Shown one piece after another: positions 24,524 through 32,431 of a stretch of DNA of 64,000 bases. A program made the position numbers and the translations under genes. The stretch comes from Didemnitutus sp047777955 (lineage in GTDB: Bacteria; Verrucomicrobiota; Verrucomicrobiia; Opitutales; Opitutaceae), in assembly GCF_047777955.1 (NCBI RefSeq), contig NZ_CP180537.1, forward strand, positions 1,364,001 through 1,428,000, written 5' to 3'. Within the stretch, counting starts at the first letter, position 1, and each line of letters opens with the position of its first letter. A model generated the notes under the pieces. The model saw only the letters and a list, made by a program, of their open reading frames with translations, was not told the DNA's origin and did not search any database.

Positions 24524-24545
24524 CCAAACTTAGGAATCCAAGAAA

Positions 24546-24992
24546 ATGCGTCTCCACTCTCTCAAGAACGTCAAAGGTGCGGTGCACCGCAAGAAGCGCG
24601 TCGGCTGCGGCGAAGGCGGCGGCCACGGCAAGACCTCCGGCAAGGGCGGCAAGGGCCAGACCGCCCGTTCGGGCGGCTCGATCCGCCCCGGCTTCGAAGG
24701 CGGCCAGATGCCCCTTTACCGCAAGCTCCCGCACCGCGGATTCAACAACTACAACTTCCGCACGAGCTACGCCGTCGTCAACGTCGGCGACCTCGCGAAG
24801 CTCGACGCCTCGGTCACCGAGGTGAACGTGGACGCGCTCGTCAAGGCCGGCCTCATCCGCGCCGACGGCGCGCTGCTCAAGGTCCTCGGCGACGGTGAAA
24901 TCACCCGCGCGCTGAAGGTCACCGCGACCAAGTTCACCGGCTCCGCCAAGGAAAAGATCGAGAAAGCCGGCGGCCAGGCGATCGTCGCCTGA
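24546..24992 (+). CDS. rplO: Large ribosomal subunit protein L15
   Basis: L15 is a late-assembly 50S protein with an extended N-terminal arm. The 148-residue protein has MRLHSLKNVKGAVHRKKRVG, GKGGKGQTARSGGSIRPGFE and GGQMPLYRKLPHRGFNNYNF. Length is normal (about 144). Confidence 0.96.
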   Translation: MRLHSLKNVKGAVHRKKRVGCGEGGGHGKTSGKGGKGQTARSGGSIRPGFEGGQMPLYRKLPHRGFNNYNFRTSYAVVNVGDLAKLDASVTEVNVDALVKAGLIRADGALLKVLGDGEITRALKVTATKFTGSAKEKIEKAGGQAIVA

Positions 24993-25015
24993 GCGCTCTA
25001 TCGGATCTCAAGATG

Positions 25016-25056
25016 GCGGACCGCGGAACTCCCCGAGCTTCCCGGTCCGCTTTCTG
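25016..25056 (+). terminator. Weak terminator-like hairpin between rplO and secY
   Basis: GCGGACCG (25016-25023) pairs with CGGTCCGC (25043-25050) across a 19-nt interior, followed by TTTCTG. The T-tract is short, so it may only attenuate transcription into secY. Confidence 0.35.
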
Positions 25057-25091
25057 CGTCTAGCCCGTAGCCCCAGTTTTTCCCACCAGAC

Positions 25092-26591
25092 ATGTTTTCC
25101 GCCTTCACGAACTCGATGAAGATTCCCGAGCTTCGCTCGCGAATCCTCTACACGCTGTCGCTGCTCTTCATTGCGCGCGTCGGCGCCCACATCCCGCTGC
25201 CCGGCCTCGACCCGCAGCCGCTCCTCAAGTTCTTCGAGGAGCAGACCGCCAGCGGCGGCGGCGCCCTCGTGGGGCTCTACAACATGTTCACCGGCGGCGC
25301 GCTCCTCAAGGGCGCCGTCTGCGCGCTCGGCATCATGCCCTACATCAGCGCGTCCATCATCTTCCAGCTGATGACCGCGGTCGTCCCGCAGCTCAGCCGC
25401 CTCCAGCAGGAGGGCGACGTCGGTCGCCAGAAGCTTACGCAATACACCCGCTACCTCACCGTCATCATCTGTCTCGTCCAGGGCGTGCTGCTGATCCTCG
25501 CCCTCGAGAACCCGGCCCGCCTGTTCCAGGGCTACGACATCAACCACTACGGTTCGATCGTCCTCGTGAACAAGGGCTGGTTCCTCATCACGTCCACGGT
25601 CTTCATGACCGCCGGCACGCTGCTCATGATGTGGCTCGGCGAGCAGATCACCCAGCGCGGCATCGGCAACGGCGTCTCGCTGCTCATCACGGTCGGCATC
25701 CTCGCCGACATCCCGGGCGCCGCGATGTCCACCTACCAGCTTTTCTTCGCTCCGGTCGGCACCAAGAGCCTCGGCCTGCCGCAGGCCGTGATGATGCTCG
25801 CGCTGTTCCTCATCGTCACGATGGGCATCATTGCCGTCACGCAGGGCCAGCGTAAGATCCCGGTGCAATACGCCAAGCGCGTCGTCGGCCAGAAAGTCTA
25901 CGGCGGCCAGAGCTCCTTCCTCCCGCTCAAGGTCAACTACTCGGGCGTCATGCCGGTCATCTTCGCGAGCGCGATCCTGCTCTTCCCGCAGCAGATCTTC
26001 TCCCAGGTCGGCGCGGCCTTCGACATCAAGTTCCTCGTCGAATTCTCGAACAACCTGCTCCGCGGACACTGGACCTACTACGCGGGCATGACGCTGCTCA
26101 TCCTCTTCTTCAGCTACTTCTGGGTCTCGGTCATGTTCAAGCCGATCCAGGTGGCCGACGACCTGAAGAAATACGGCGGCTACATCCCCGGCGTCCGCCC
26201 CGGCGAGCCGACGGCGAGCTTCCTCGATTTCGTCATGACCCGCCTCACGCTGGCCGGTGCGATCTTCCTCACGGTCATCGCCATCATCCCCGACGTGCTG
26301 CTGTTCAACCTGCAGGTTCCGCCCCGCGTCGCCTACTTCTTCGGCGGCACCGGCATGCTCATCACCGTCGGCGTCATCCTCGACACGATGCGCCAGATCG
26401 AGACCTTCCTCCTGCAGCGCCACTACGACGGCTTCCTCAAGAAGGGCCGCATCCGCGGCCGCAGCACCTCGGCGCAGATGGCGCTGGGCGAGGCCGCCTC
26501 GGACAAGACGGTGATGCAGCTCGTTGCCGTCATGGTGGTTATCCTGCTCGTCGGCCTCGGCGCGTGGGCGATCCGCCACTTCGCTCTTTAA
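25092..26591 (+). CDS. secY: Preprotein translocase subunit SecY with extra C-terminal helix
   Basis: SecY is the protein-conducting channel of the inner membrane. At 499 residues it is about 55 longer than E. coli. It contains LGIMPYISASIIFQLMTAVV (TM2), GEQITQRGIGNGVSLLITVG and PGVRPGEPTASFLDFVMTRL. After the usual C-terminal loop (LKKGRIRGRSTSAQ) there is a further hydrophobic segment, about residues 474-494 (VMQLVAVMVVILLVGLGAWA), predicting an eleventh membrane helix. The N-terminus FTNSMKIPELRSRILYTLSL is normal. Confidence 0.96.
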   Translation: MFSAFTNSMKIPELRSRILYTLSLLFIARVGAHIPLPGLDPQPLLKFFEEQTASGGGALVGLYNMFTGGALLKGAVCALGIMPYISASIIFQLMTAVVPQLSRLQQEGDVGRQKLTQYTRYLTVIICLVQGVLLILALENPARLFQGYDINHYGSIVLVNKGWFLITSTVFMTAGTLLMMWLGEQITQRGIGNGVSLLITVGILADIPGAAMSTYQLFFAPVGTKSLGLPQAVMMLALFLIVTMGIIAVTQGQRKIPVQYAKRVVGQKVYGGQSSFLPLKVNYSGVMPVIFASAILLFPQQIFSQVGAAFDIKFLVEFSNNLLRGHWTYYAGMTLLILFFSYFWVSVMFKPIQVADDLKKYGGYIPGVRPGEPTASFLDFVMTRLTLAGAIFLTVIAIIPDVLLFNLQVPPRVAYFFGGTGMLITVGVILDTMRQIETFLLQRHYDGFLKKGRIRGRSTSAQMALGEAASDKTVMQLVAVMVVILLVGLGAWAIRHFAL

Positions 26592-26604
26592 TCGCTTTAC
26601 TTCG

Positions 26605-27072
26605 GTGAAAAGGGCTGAACACTCCAGCGCCTTTTCCGCCCTCGCATCCGCGAAGGCGAAGGTAGTTCTCCTTGGTCCGGTCGGTCCGCTTCACGCGGAT
26701 CTCCTCCACCAGGCCCGTTCTTTCTCAATTGAGCACGTCTCTCCTGCTTCTCTCGTGCAACAGGAGATTTCGCGACGCACGCCGCTCGGCCAGAAGGCCG
26801 CTTCGGCGCTCGAGCGCTCCGGCTCCGGCCTGAGCGCCGACCTCACCCTCGCGGTCCTCCGCAAGTGGTTTTGGGCGCGCAAACCCGATGCGGGATTCCT
26901 TCTCGAAGGCTTCCCGGCTACGCTGCTCCAAGCAAAAGTGTTCGACGAGTGGGTCGAAGCGCGCGGTGAGACCCTCACCGCGGTCCTCGACTCCGCTTCG
27001 GCTTCGGCCGACGTCGTGACACATTACCGCACGCAAGGGCTCCTCACGGGAGCCGCTCGCATCGCTGCCTGA
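26605..27072 (+). CDS. Degenerate adenylate-kinase-like protein in the adk slot
   Basis: This ORF lies between secY and map, where adk usually sits. From GTG 26605 (14 bp after secY) it would be 155 residues. It aligns by eye with the first half of adenylate kinase: VVLLGPVGPLHADLL for the P-loop, then VSPASLVQQEI, a GxxLG-like TPLGQKA, and GFLLEGFPATLLQA for DGFPRT. The P-loop lysine is His30, the glycine before it is Leu29, the threonine/serine is Asp32, and the DGFPRT arginine is Ala105. The LID domain and its arginines are absent. It is therefore probably not a kinase. Its stop overlaps the map start (TGATG). The start codon is uncertain because no ribosome binding site is seen. Confidence 0.7.
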   Translation: MKRAEHSSAFSALASAKAKVVLLGPVGPLHADLLHQARSFSIEHVSPASLVQQEISRRTPLGQKAASALERSGSGLSADLTLAVLRKWFWARKPDAGFLLEGFPATLLQAKVFDEWVEARGETLTAVLDSASASADVVTHYRTQGLLTGAARIAA

Positions 27073-27845
27073 TGTCCATCCCCATTAAAAACGCGGAGGG
27101 CATCCGTCGGATGCGCGAAGCCTGCAGCATCGCCGCCACCGTTCTGGCGAAGATGAAGGAGCAGGTCCGGCCCGGTATCACCACCTACGACTTGGATCAA
27201 ATCGGTCGCGAACTCATCGCGTCGTTCGGCGCCCGCAGCGCCTGCTACGGCTACCAGTTGCACGCGAGCCGCTATCCCGCCTACACCTGCCTTTCGGTCA
27301 ACGAAGAGGTCGTCCACGGTATCGGTTCGCTCAAGCGCATCCTGCGCCAGGGCGACATCATCTCGCTCGACGTCGTGGTCGAATACAACGGCTACATCGG
27401 CGACAACGCCGTCACCGTTCCGGTCGGCCCCGTCGCCCCGCGCGTGGCCGAGCTCCTGAAGGTCACCGAAGAGGCCCTCGCGATCGGCATCGCGCAGGCC
27501 CAGGTCGGCAACCGCATCGGCGACATCTCGCACGCCGTGCAGACCTACGTCGAGGCCGCCGGCTTCAGCGTCGTCCGCGAAATGGTCGGCCACGGGGTGG
27601 GGCAGTCGATGCACGAAGAGCCGCAGATTCCGAACTTCGGCCGGAAAAACTCCGGCGAGAAGATCAAGCCCGGCATGACGCTCGCGATCGAACCCATGGT
27701 GAACCTGGGCCGTTACGCGGTCCGCACGCTGAGCGATCACTGGACGGTCGTCACCGCCGACGGCCAGCCCTCCGCGCACTTCGAACACACCGTGCTCACG
27801 ACCGACTCCGGCCCCGAGATCCTCACGATCCCGCGCGCCTCCTGA
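27072..27845 (+). CDS. map: Methionine aminopeptidase, type I
   Basis: Map removes the initiator methionine from nascent proteins using two metal ions. The 257-residue protein has the metal ligands in place: the two aspartates in SLDVVVEYNGYIGDNAVTV, the histidine in GHGVGQSMHEEPQIPNFG, the glutamate in AIEPMVNLG and the glutamate in HFEHTVLTT. Translationally coupled to the preceding ORF by a 1-bp overlap. infA and rpmJ, often found next, are absent. Confidence 0.96.
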   Translation: MSIPIKNAEGIRRMREACSIAATVLAKMKEQVRPGITTYDLDQIGRELIASFGARSACYGYQLHASRYPAYTCLSVNEEVVHGIGSLKRILRQGDIISLDVVVEYNGYIGDNAVTVPVGPVAPRVAELLKVTEEALAIGIAQAQVGNRIGDISHAVQTYVEAAGFSVVREMVGHGVGQSMHEEPQIPNFGRKNSGEKIKPGMTLAIEPMVNLGRYAVRTLSDHWTVVTADGQPSAHFEHTVLTTDSGPEILTIPRAS

Positions 27846-27890
27846 ATTTTCCGTCCAACTCTCAACAACTAACTCTCAACTAAAACCAAC

Positions 27891-28271
27891 ATGCCTCGTC
27901 TCCTCGGCGTTGAACTCCCCGCCAAAAAGAAGATCGGATTCTCCCTCCGATACATCTACGGCATTGGCCCTGCCCGTGCCGACCTGATCATCGAGACCGC
28001 CGGTCTCGACGCCAACATGCGCGCCTCGGATCTCACCGAGGAGCAGCTGAACAAGATCCTCCACATCATCACCGACAACAAGTGGGTGGTGGAAGGCGAT
28101 CTCCGCCGCGAAATCGCGGGCAATCTCAAGCGCCTCCAGGCGATCAACTGCTACCGTGGCATCCGCCACCGTCGCGGCCTCCCGGTCCGCGGCCAGCGCA
28201 CCAGCACCAACGCCCGCACCCGCAAGGGCCCGCGCAAGACCGTTGGCGTCACCAAGGCCAAGGAAGCTTAA
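27891..28271 (+). CDS. rpsM: Small ribosomal subunit protein S13
   Basis: S13 forms intersubunit bridges in the 30S head. The 126-residue protein has MPRLLGVELPAKKKIGFSLR, YIYGIGPARADLIIETAGLD and the C-terminal RHRRGLPVRGQRTSTNARTR. Family length is 118-126. The upstream spacer is 45 bp with no Shine-Dalgarno. Confidence 0.97.
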   Translation: MPRLLGVELPAKKKIGFSLRYIYGIGPARADLIIETAGLDANMRASDLTEEQLNKILHIITDNKWVVEGDLRREIAGNLKRLQAINCYRGIRHRRGLPVRGQRTSTNARTRKGPRKTVGVTKAKEA

Positions 28272-28289
28272 TCTTAAAAACACATCTCC

Positions 28290-28907
28290 ATGTCCGAAGA
28301 GAAATCCGCTCCGAAGAAGGAAAAGGCCCCGAAGAAGGACGCCGTCGCTGGCGCCGCTCCGGCCGCTGAGAAGCCCGCGAAGGCTCCCAAGGCCCCGAAG
28401 GCCGACGCTCCCGCCGCCGAAGGCGCGGCTCCCGCCGCCCCGGCCGAGCCCGCGAAGCCCGTCGAACTCGTCGGCGGCGTTCCGAAGGCCCCGACCGCCG
28501 AAGACCTCCTCAAGGAGGAGCTCGGCGCCATCAAGGTCCGCAAGGCCAAGGGCTCGAAGAACGTCACCTCCGGCATCGCCAACGTCACCGCGACGTTCAA
28601 CAACACGATCGTCTCGATCACCGACGCCAAGGGCAACGTGATCTCCTGGTCGTCCGCCGGTAAGTGCAATTTCCGCGGCTCCCGCAAGTCCACCGCCTAC
28701 GCTGCGCAGGTCGTCGCCCAGGACGCCGCCCGCAACGCCATGGCGCACGGCCTCAAGGAAGTCCAGATCCGCGTCAGCGGTCCCGGCCTCGGCCGCGACT
28801 CCGCCATCCGCGGTCTCCAGGCCATCGGTCTGGAAATCTCCTCCATCATCGACGTCACCCCGGTGCCGCACAACGGCTGCCGCCCGCGCAAGCGCCGTCG
28901 CGTCTAA
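28290..28907 (+). CDS. rpsK: Small ribosomal subunit protein S11 with long N-terminal extension
   Basis: S11 lines the platform near the mRNA exit. The normal S11 core starts around residue 80 (KVRKAKGSKNVTSGIANVTA) and continues ATFNNTIVSITDAKGNVISW to PVPHNGCRPRKRRRV. Before it lie about 78 residues rich in Ala, Pro, Lys and Glu (MSEEKSAPKKEKAPKKDA at the start), making 205 residues against 129 in E. coli. The codon use and reading frame are continuous, and ATG 28290 is the only good start, 18 bp after rpsM. Confidence 0.94.
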   Translation: MSEEKSAPKKEKAPKKDAVAGAAPAAEKPAKAPKAPKADAPAAEGAAPAAPAEPAKPVELVGGVPKAPTAEDLLKEELGAIKVRKAKGSKNVTSGIANVTATFNNTIVSITDAKGNVISWSSAGKCNFRGSRKSTAYAAQVVAQDAARNAMAHGLKEVQIRVSGPGLGRDSAIRGLQAIGLEISSIIDVTPVPHNGCRPRKRRRV

Positions 28908-28932
28908 CCTCAACTTCTAAGGAACTCCTACC

Positions 28933-29544
28933 ATGGCCCGTTACACCGGACCCACCACTCGCGTCAGCCGCCGCTTCGGCACCTACGTCCTCGGTTCCGC
29001 CAAGGTTCTCGAGCGCCGCAACTTCCCGCCCGGCCAGCACGGCCCGAAGTCCCGCCGCAAGCTCTCCGAATACGCCGTCGGCCTCGCCGAGAAGCAGAAG
29101 CTCCGCTTCATCTACGGCCTGCTCGAGCGCCAGTTCCGCCGCGTCTTTGCCGCCGCCAAGAAGGAGCGCGGCGTCACCGGCGAGCGCTTCCTCCAGCTCC
29201 TCGAGACCCGCCTCGACAGCGTCGTCTACCTGCTCGGCTTCGCCAAGAGCCGCGCCCAGGCCCGCCAGCTCGTCAACCACGGGCACGTCAAGGTCAACGG
29301 CCGCAAGGTCGACATCGCCAGCTACACGCTCAAGGCCGGCGACACGATCGAGATCAAGGCCTCGAACAACTCCCGCCAGATCGTCACCCGCTCCGTCGAA
29401 GAGAGCCGCGCCCGCGTGGTTCCCGGCTGGCTGACGCGCAACGACGAGGCGCTTTCCGCGGTTGTCAACCGCCTCCCGACGCGCGATGAGATGGACCCGT
29501 CCATCAACGAGCAGCTCATCGTCGAGTTCTACTCGCGCTTCTAA
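28933..29544 (+). CDS. rpsD: Small ribosomal subunit protein S4, zinc-free form
   Basis: S4 initiates 30S assembly and is the alpha-operon repressor in E. coli. The 203-residue protein has GKSRRKLSEYAVGLAEKQK-like PKSRRKLSEYAVGLAEKQKL, the S4 fold RLDSVVYLLGFAKSRAQARQ and LVNHGHVKVNGRKVDIASY. There are no cysteines in the N-terminal region, so it is the zinc-free form. AAGGAACTCC precedes the ATG. Confidence 0.97.
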   Translation: MARYTGPTTRVSRRFGTYVLGSAKVLERRNFPPGQHGPKSRRKLSEYAVGLAEKQKLRFIYGLLERQFRRVFAAAKKERGVTGERFLQLLETRLDSVVYLLGFAKSRAQARQLVNHGHVKVNGRKVDIASYTLKAGDTIEIKASNNSRQIVTRSVEESRARVVPGWLTRNDEALSAVVNRLPTRDEMDPSINEQLIVEFYSRF

Positions 29545-29599
29545 TCCGTCTGTTTTGCCGGTCGCTCCCACCTAACTTCTCCACTCAGAGATAAATCAC

Positions 29600-30601
29600 A
29601 TGCCCAAGCGTCTCGGAAAATTCGAACTCCCCTCCAAGCTCACCAAGGTCGAGGAGGGCGCCACCAACACCTACGCCAAGTTCATCGCCGAGCCCTTCGA
29701 GGCCGGCTATGGCCACACCGTCGGCAATTCGCTCCGCCGCGTGCTCCTCTCGTCCATCGAGGGCAGCGCCATCAGCTCGATCAAGATCGATGGCGTGAAC
29801 CATGAGTTCCAGTCCATCGACGGCGTCGTCGAGGACGTCACCGACATCGTCCTCAACCTGAAGAAAATCCTCATCGTCTCCGAAAAGCGCGAGCCGATGA
29901 AGCTGCTCCTCAAGGTCAACAAGGAAGGCGCCGTCACCGCCGCCGACATCCAGCTCGACGCCGGCGTCAAGATCATCAACCCCGACCAGGTCATCTGCAC
30001 CCTCGACACGAAGCGCTCCTTCGAGGCCGAGATCGAGATCAAGACCGGTCGCGGCTACTGCCCCGGCGACGAGAACAAGAAGGAAGACCAGGCCATCGGC
30101 GTCATCCCGATCGACTCGCTCTTCTCGCCCGTCCGCCTCGTCCGCTACGCGGTCGAGAACACCCGCGTCGGCCAGATCACCGATTACGACAAGCTCGTCC
30201 TCGAAGTCTGGACCGACGGCCGCATCACGCCGGACGACGCCCTCAAGCAGTCCGCCTCGATCCTCAAGCACCACCTCGACGTGTTCGATCGCGTCTCGCA
30301 GGAGAGCTACGAGTTCGAATCGCAGGCCGCCGAGGTCTCCGAGGAGCAGAACAAGCTCCGCAAGCTGCTCAACATGTCCGTCAACGAGATCGAGCTCTCG
30401 GTCCGTGCGGCGAACTGCCTGAACAACGCGAACATCACCACGGTCGGCGAACTCGCCATGAAGACCGAGCAGGAGATGCTCAAGTATCGCAACTTCGGCA
30501 AGAAGTCGCTCAACGAGATCAAGGAGAAGCTCGAAGCCCTCGGCCTGTCGCTGGGCATGAAGTTCGACGAGCGCCTCCTCGAGACCAAGAAGGACCTCTA
30601 A
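29600..30601 (+). CDS. rpoA: DNA-directed RNA polymerase subunit alpha
   Basis: RpoA dimerises to scaffold core assembly and contacts UP elements and activators. The 333-residue protein has the N-terminal domain signature GYGHTVGNSLRRVLLSSIEG, and an alpha-CTD with SVNEIELSVRAANCLNNANI and FGKKSLNEIKEKLEALGLSL. Length is typical. A hairpin separates it from rplQ. Confidence 0.98.
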   Translation: MPKRLGKFELPSKLTKVEEGATNTYAKFIAEPFEAGYGHTVGNSLRRVLLSSIEGSAISSIKIDGVNHEFQSIDGVVEDVTDIVLNLKKILIVSEKREPMKLLLKVNKEGAVTAADIQLDAGVKIINPDQVICTLDTKRSFEAEIEIKTGRGYCPGDENKKEDQAIGVIPIDSLFSPVRLVRYAVENTRVGQITDYDKLVLEVWTDGRITPDDALKQSASILKHHLDVFDRVSQESYEFESQAAEVSEEQNKLRKLLNMSVNEIELSVRAANCLNNANITTVGELAMKTEQEMLKYRNFGKKSLNEIKEKLEALGLSLGMKFDERLLETKKDL

Positions 30602-30620
30602 GCCCTTCCGCTTTCCGCCG

Positions 30621-30652
30621 AAGACTCGCGGCCCACCGCCGCGAGTCTTTGT
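30621..30652 (+). terminator. Terminator-like hairpin between rpoA and rplQ
   Basis: A 12-bp perfect stem pairs 30621-30632 with 30638-30649 around CCACC, followed by a weak T-tract (TCTTTGTGT). It may reduce transcription into rplQ; 100 bp remain before the rplQ start, enough for a separate promoter. Confidence 0.5.
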
Positions 30653-30752
30653 GTCGAAGGCGAGCCCACTTTAATCCCGGCTCTCGCGCCGTCCGCTGCC
30701 GCCCAACGCTGCGACCGGATTGCCGATCGGGAGCCGATAACCCAACCCGACA

Positions 30753-31259
30753 ATGCGTCACAATAAACACCACGCCTCCCTCGGCGTCACCCGCGAGCAC
30801 CGTTCCGCGATGCTCTCCAACATGGGTGCCTCCCTCATCAAGCACGGTCGCATCGAGACCACCCTCACGAAGGCCAAGGCCCTGCGCCCCTTCATCGAGA
30901 AGGTGATCACGAAGGCCAAGAAGGCCGCCGCGCTCCCGAAGGAAAACGGCAAGCTCTCCGCCTCTGCCATCCACCTGCGCCGCCTCGCGCTGAAGGACAT
31001 TCGCGATGAAAGCGCCGTCACGGCGCTCTTCAACGAGAAGGTCGCCCAGTTCGAGAAGCGCTCCGGCGGCTACACCCGCATCTACAAGCTCGCTCCCCGC
31101 CGCGTCGGCGACGCCGCCGAGATGGCGCTGATCGAGTTCGTCGGTGCCGACGACCAGGGCTACAAGAAGTCCAAGGGCGCCAAGAAGGCGAAGAAGACCA
31201 AGGCCGCCGCTCCGGCTGCCGCGGCCGCTCCCGCCGCCGAGGCCCCCAAGGCCGAGTAA
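30753..31259 (+). CDS. rplQ: Large ribosomal subunit protein L17 with C-terminal extension
   Basis: L17 lies near the tunnel exit. The core (about residues 1-130) has MRHNKHHASLGVTREHRSAM, NMGASLIKHGRIETTLTKAK and GGYTRIYKLAPRRVGDAAEM. It then carries about 35 residues rich in Lys and Ala ending AAEAPKAE, giving 168 residues against 127 in E. coli. It is the last gene of the alpha cluster and is followed by a strong terminator. Confidence 0.96.
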   Translation: MRHNKHHASLGVTREHRSAMLSNMGASLIKHGRIETTLTKAKALRPFIEKVITKAKKAAALPKENGKLSASAIHLRRLALKDIRDESAVTALFNEKVAQFEKRSGGYTRIYKLAPRRVGDAAEMALIEFVGADDQGYKKSKGAKKAKKTKAAAPAAAAAPAAEAPKAE

Positions 31260-31301
31260 GGTAGGGCGGGACCGCTGGGCCCGCCGCTCCGAACCACTCT
31301 C

Positions 31302-31338
31302 AACGCGCCGCGCTCCCCGAGCCGGCGCGTTTTTATTT
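31302..31338 (+). terminator. Intrinsic terminator after rplQ (copy 1 of a repeated terminator)
   Basis: AACGCGCCG (31302-31310) pairs with CGGCGCGTT (31323-31331), with an inner GCTC/GAGC helix, followed by TTTTTATTT. A near-identical sequence recurs at 32466-32502 beyond the low-GC islet. Confidence 0.85.
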
Positions 31339-31339
31339 C

Positions 31340-31392
31340 GATTTCCAAATAGACCTAAATTTAGGTGCTTTAGGGGCTTCGGATTTCCAAAT
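31340..31392 (+). repeat. 11-bp direct repeat framing a 14-bp palindrome
   Basis: GATTTCCAAAT occurs at 31340-31350 and again at 31382-31392. Between them, ACCTAAATTTAGGT (31353-31366) is a perfect palindrome. The AT-rich block sits just before the first islet gene. It could be an operator and promoter region or the scar of an insertion; neither is shown directly. Confidence 0.55.
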
Positions 31393-31412
31393 GACTTTGT
31401 CAGGCCTCTGTG

Positions 31413-31898
31413 ATGGCCTCTTTCGGTGTTCGATCTGCTCTTGGGATAATTCTTCTCTTCCTTGCGGCTACACTCCCTTCATTTGCACAGATCACGGTGC
31501 AACTTTCTCCAGGCACAAACGGCACAACCTCTCCTATTGCACCAGCGGTTGTTGGCCAGGGAACGTCATTTACAACGACAGTCTCTTTTCGGGTTACCAA
31601 CAACACACAGACCCAGCAAGTTGTCCGGGTTGAGACGCTCATCCAAAATGCCCAAACCGGCGCAATGATCGCATCTGGAATTTCGAACGAGAAAGTTATT
31701 CCAGCCGGACAAACTCAAACGGTGGAGGTCACCGTGGTTGCTGCACCTGCCGGTAACGAAGCGGCAACCGGTCGGAAAGATGCGACGACTCGAGCCAATG
31801 TCCGTCAAGGCGCGACAATTATCCATCCCGAGAGCTGGGGTTTCACTTACGACGTTGCTTCCAGCGAAAACGGGGGCGGCAACTACTACCAACAGTAA
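31413..31898 (+). CDS. Secreted protein of unknown function
   Basis: I do not recognise this family. From ATG 31413 it is 161 residues (a GTG lies one codon upstream). It begins with a clear signal peptide, hydrophobic LGIILLFLAATLPSFA with cleavage predicted near SFA-Q. The mature part is rich in Thr, Gln, Val and Asn (SFRVTNNTQTQQVVRVET), contains no cysteine and looks like an all-beta domain. Composition is clearly lower in GC than the neighbours, suggesting recent acquisition. It is followed 17 bp later by another exported protein, so the two may act together. Confidence 0.7.
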   Translation: MASFGVRSALGIILLFLAATLPSFAQITVQLSPGTNGTTSPIAPAVVGQGTSFTTTVSFRVTNNTQTQQVVRVETLIQNAQTGAMIASGISNEKVIPAGQTQTVEVTVVAAPAGNEAATGRKDATTRANVRQGATIIHPESWGFTYDVASSENGGGNYYQQ

Positions 31899-31915
31899 TC
31901 TTGGCATTTAATCTC

Positions 31916-32431
31916 ATGAAAATCGCTGCTCTAATTCTATCCACGGTTGGACTGACACTCGCTCACGCAAAGCCGCTAGACCCCGTCTATACACAAGACG
32001 AATACCTCACACCGGCGAAGCAATTCTTGCGAGCCGCCCGTCTGGGTTCAGATGAATTTGCGCTTGTGTTGGTGAGCTTGGTCGATCGCGAGCCGCCCCA
32101 GATCCACACTCTCAAAAAATGGCGCATCGACGAATTGCGTCGGGGAGTGACGTTCGATGCCTCCAGCGAGGGTGTCACCTTTGTCGGGAATTTTCGGGCC
32201 AACGCGGAACAGAACGGAGACAAAGACGTGGTTCGCGTTGCTGGCTACGTGTTACTCGACGTATTGGCAAAACTCTCTCCGGATGGCTCCTCCAGCGACG
32301 GGATTCGTGCCGAAGCGCGATTGGATCACCCGTTCGCCAAGCGCCAGATCAGGATTGGGGGAGGGGGCGCGGTGAGGGTCGATGGCGGCTTCCGCACCGG
32401 CGTGCAACTCTACTTCGTGCGCGGCGGTTGA
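31916..32431 (+). CDS. Exported protein of unknown function
   Basis: Starting at ATG 31916 (an in-frame TTG lies at 31901), it has 171 residues. The N-terminus MKIAALILSTVGLTLAHA is a good signal peptide with cleavage before KPLDPVY. The mature domain has alternating charged and hydrophobic segments (RVAGYVLLDVLAKLSPDG) and ends GFRTGVQLYFVRGG. No known motif or cysteine was recognised. It is the second gene of the low-GC islet and probably co-transcribed with the first. Confidence 0.65.
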   Translation: MKIAALILSTVGLTLAHAKPLDPVYTQDEYLTPAKQFLRAARLGSDEFALVLVSLVDREPPQIHTLKKWRIDELRRGVTFDASSEGVTFVGNFRANAEQNGDKDVVRVAGYVLLDVLAKLSPDGSSSDGIRAEARLDHPFAKRQIRIGGGGAVRVDGGFRTGVQLYFVRGG

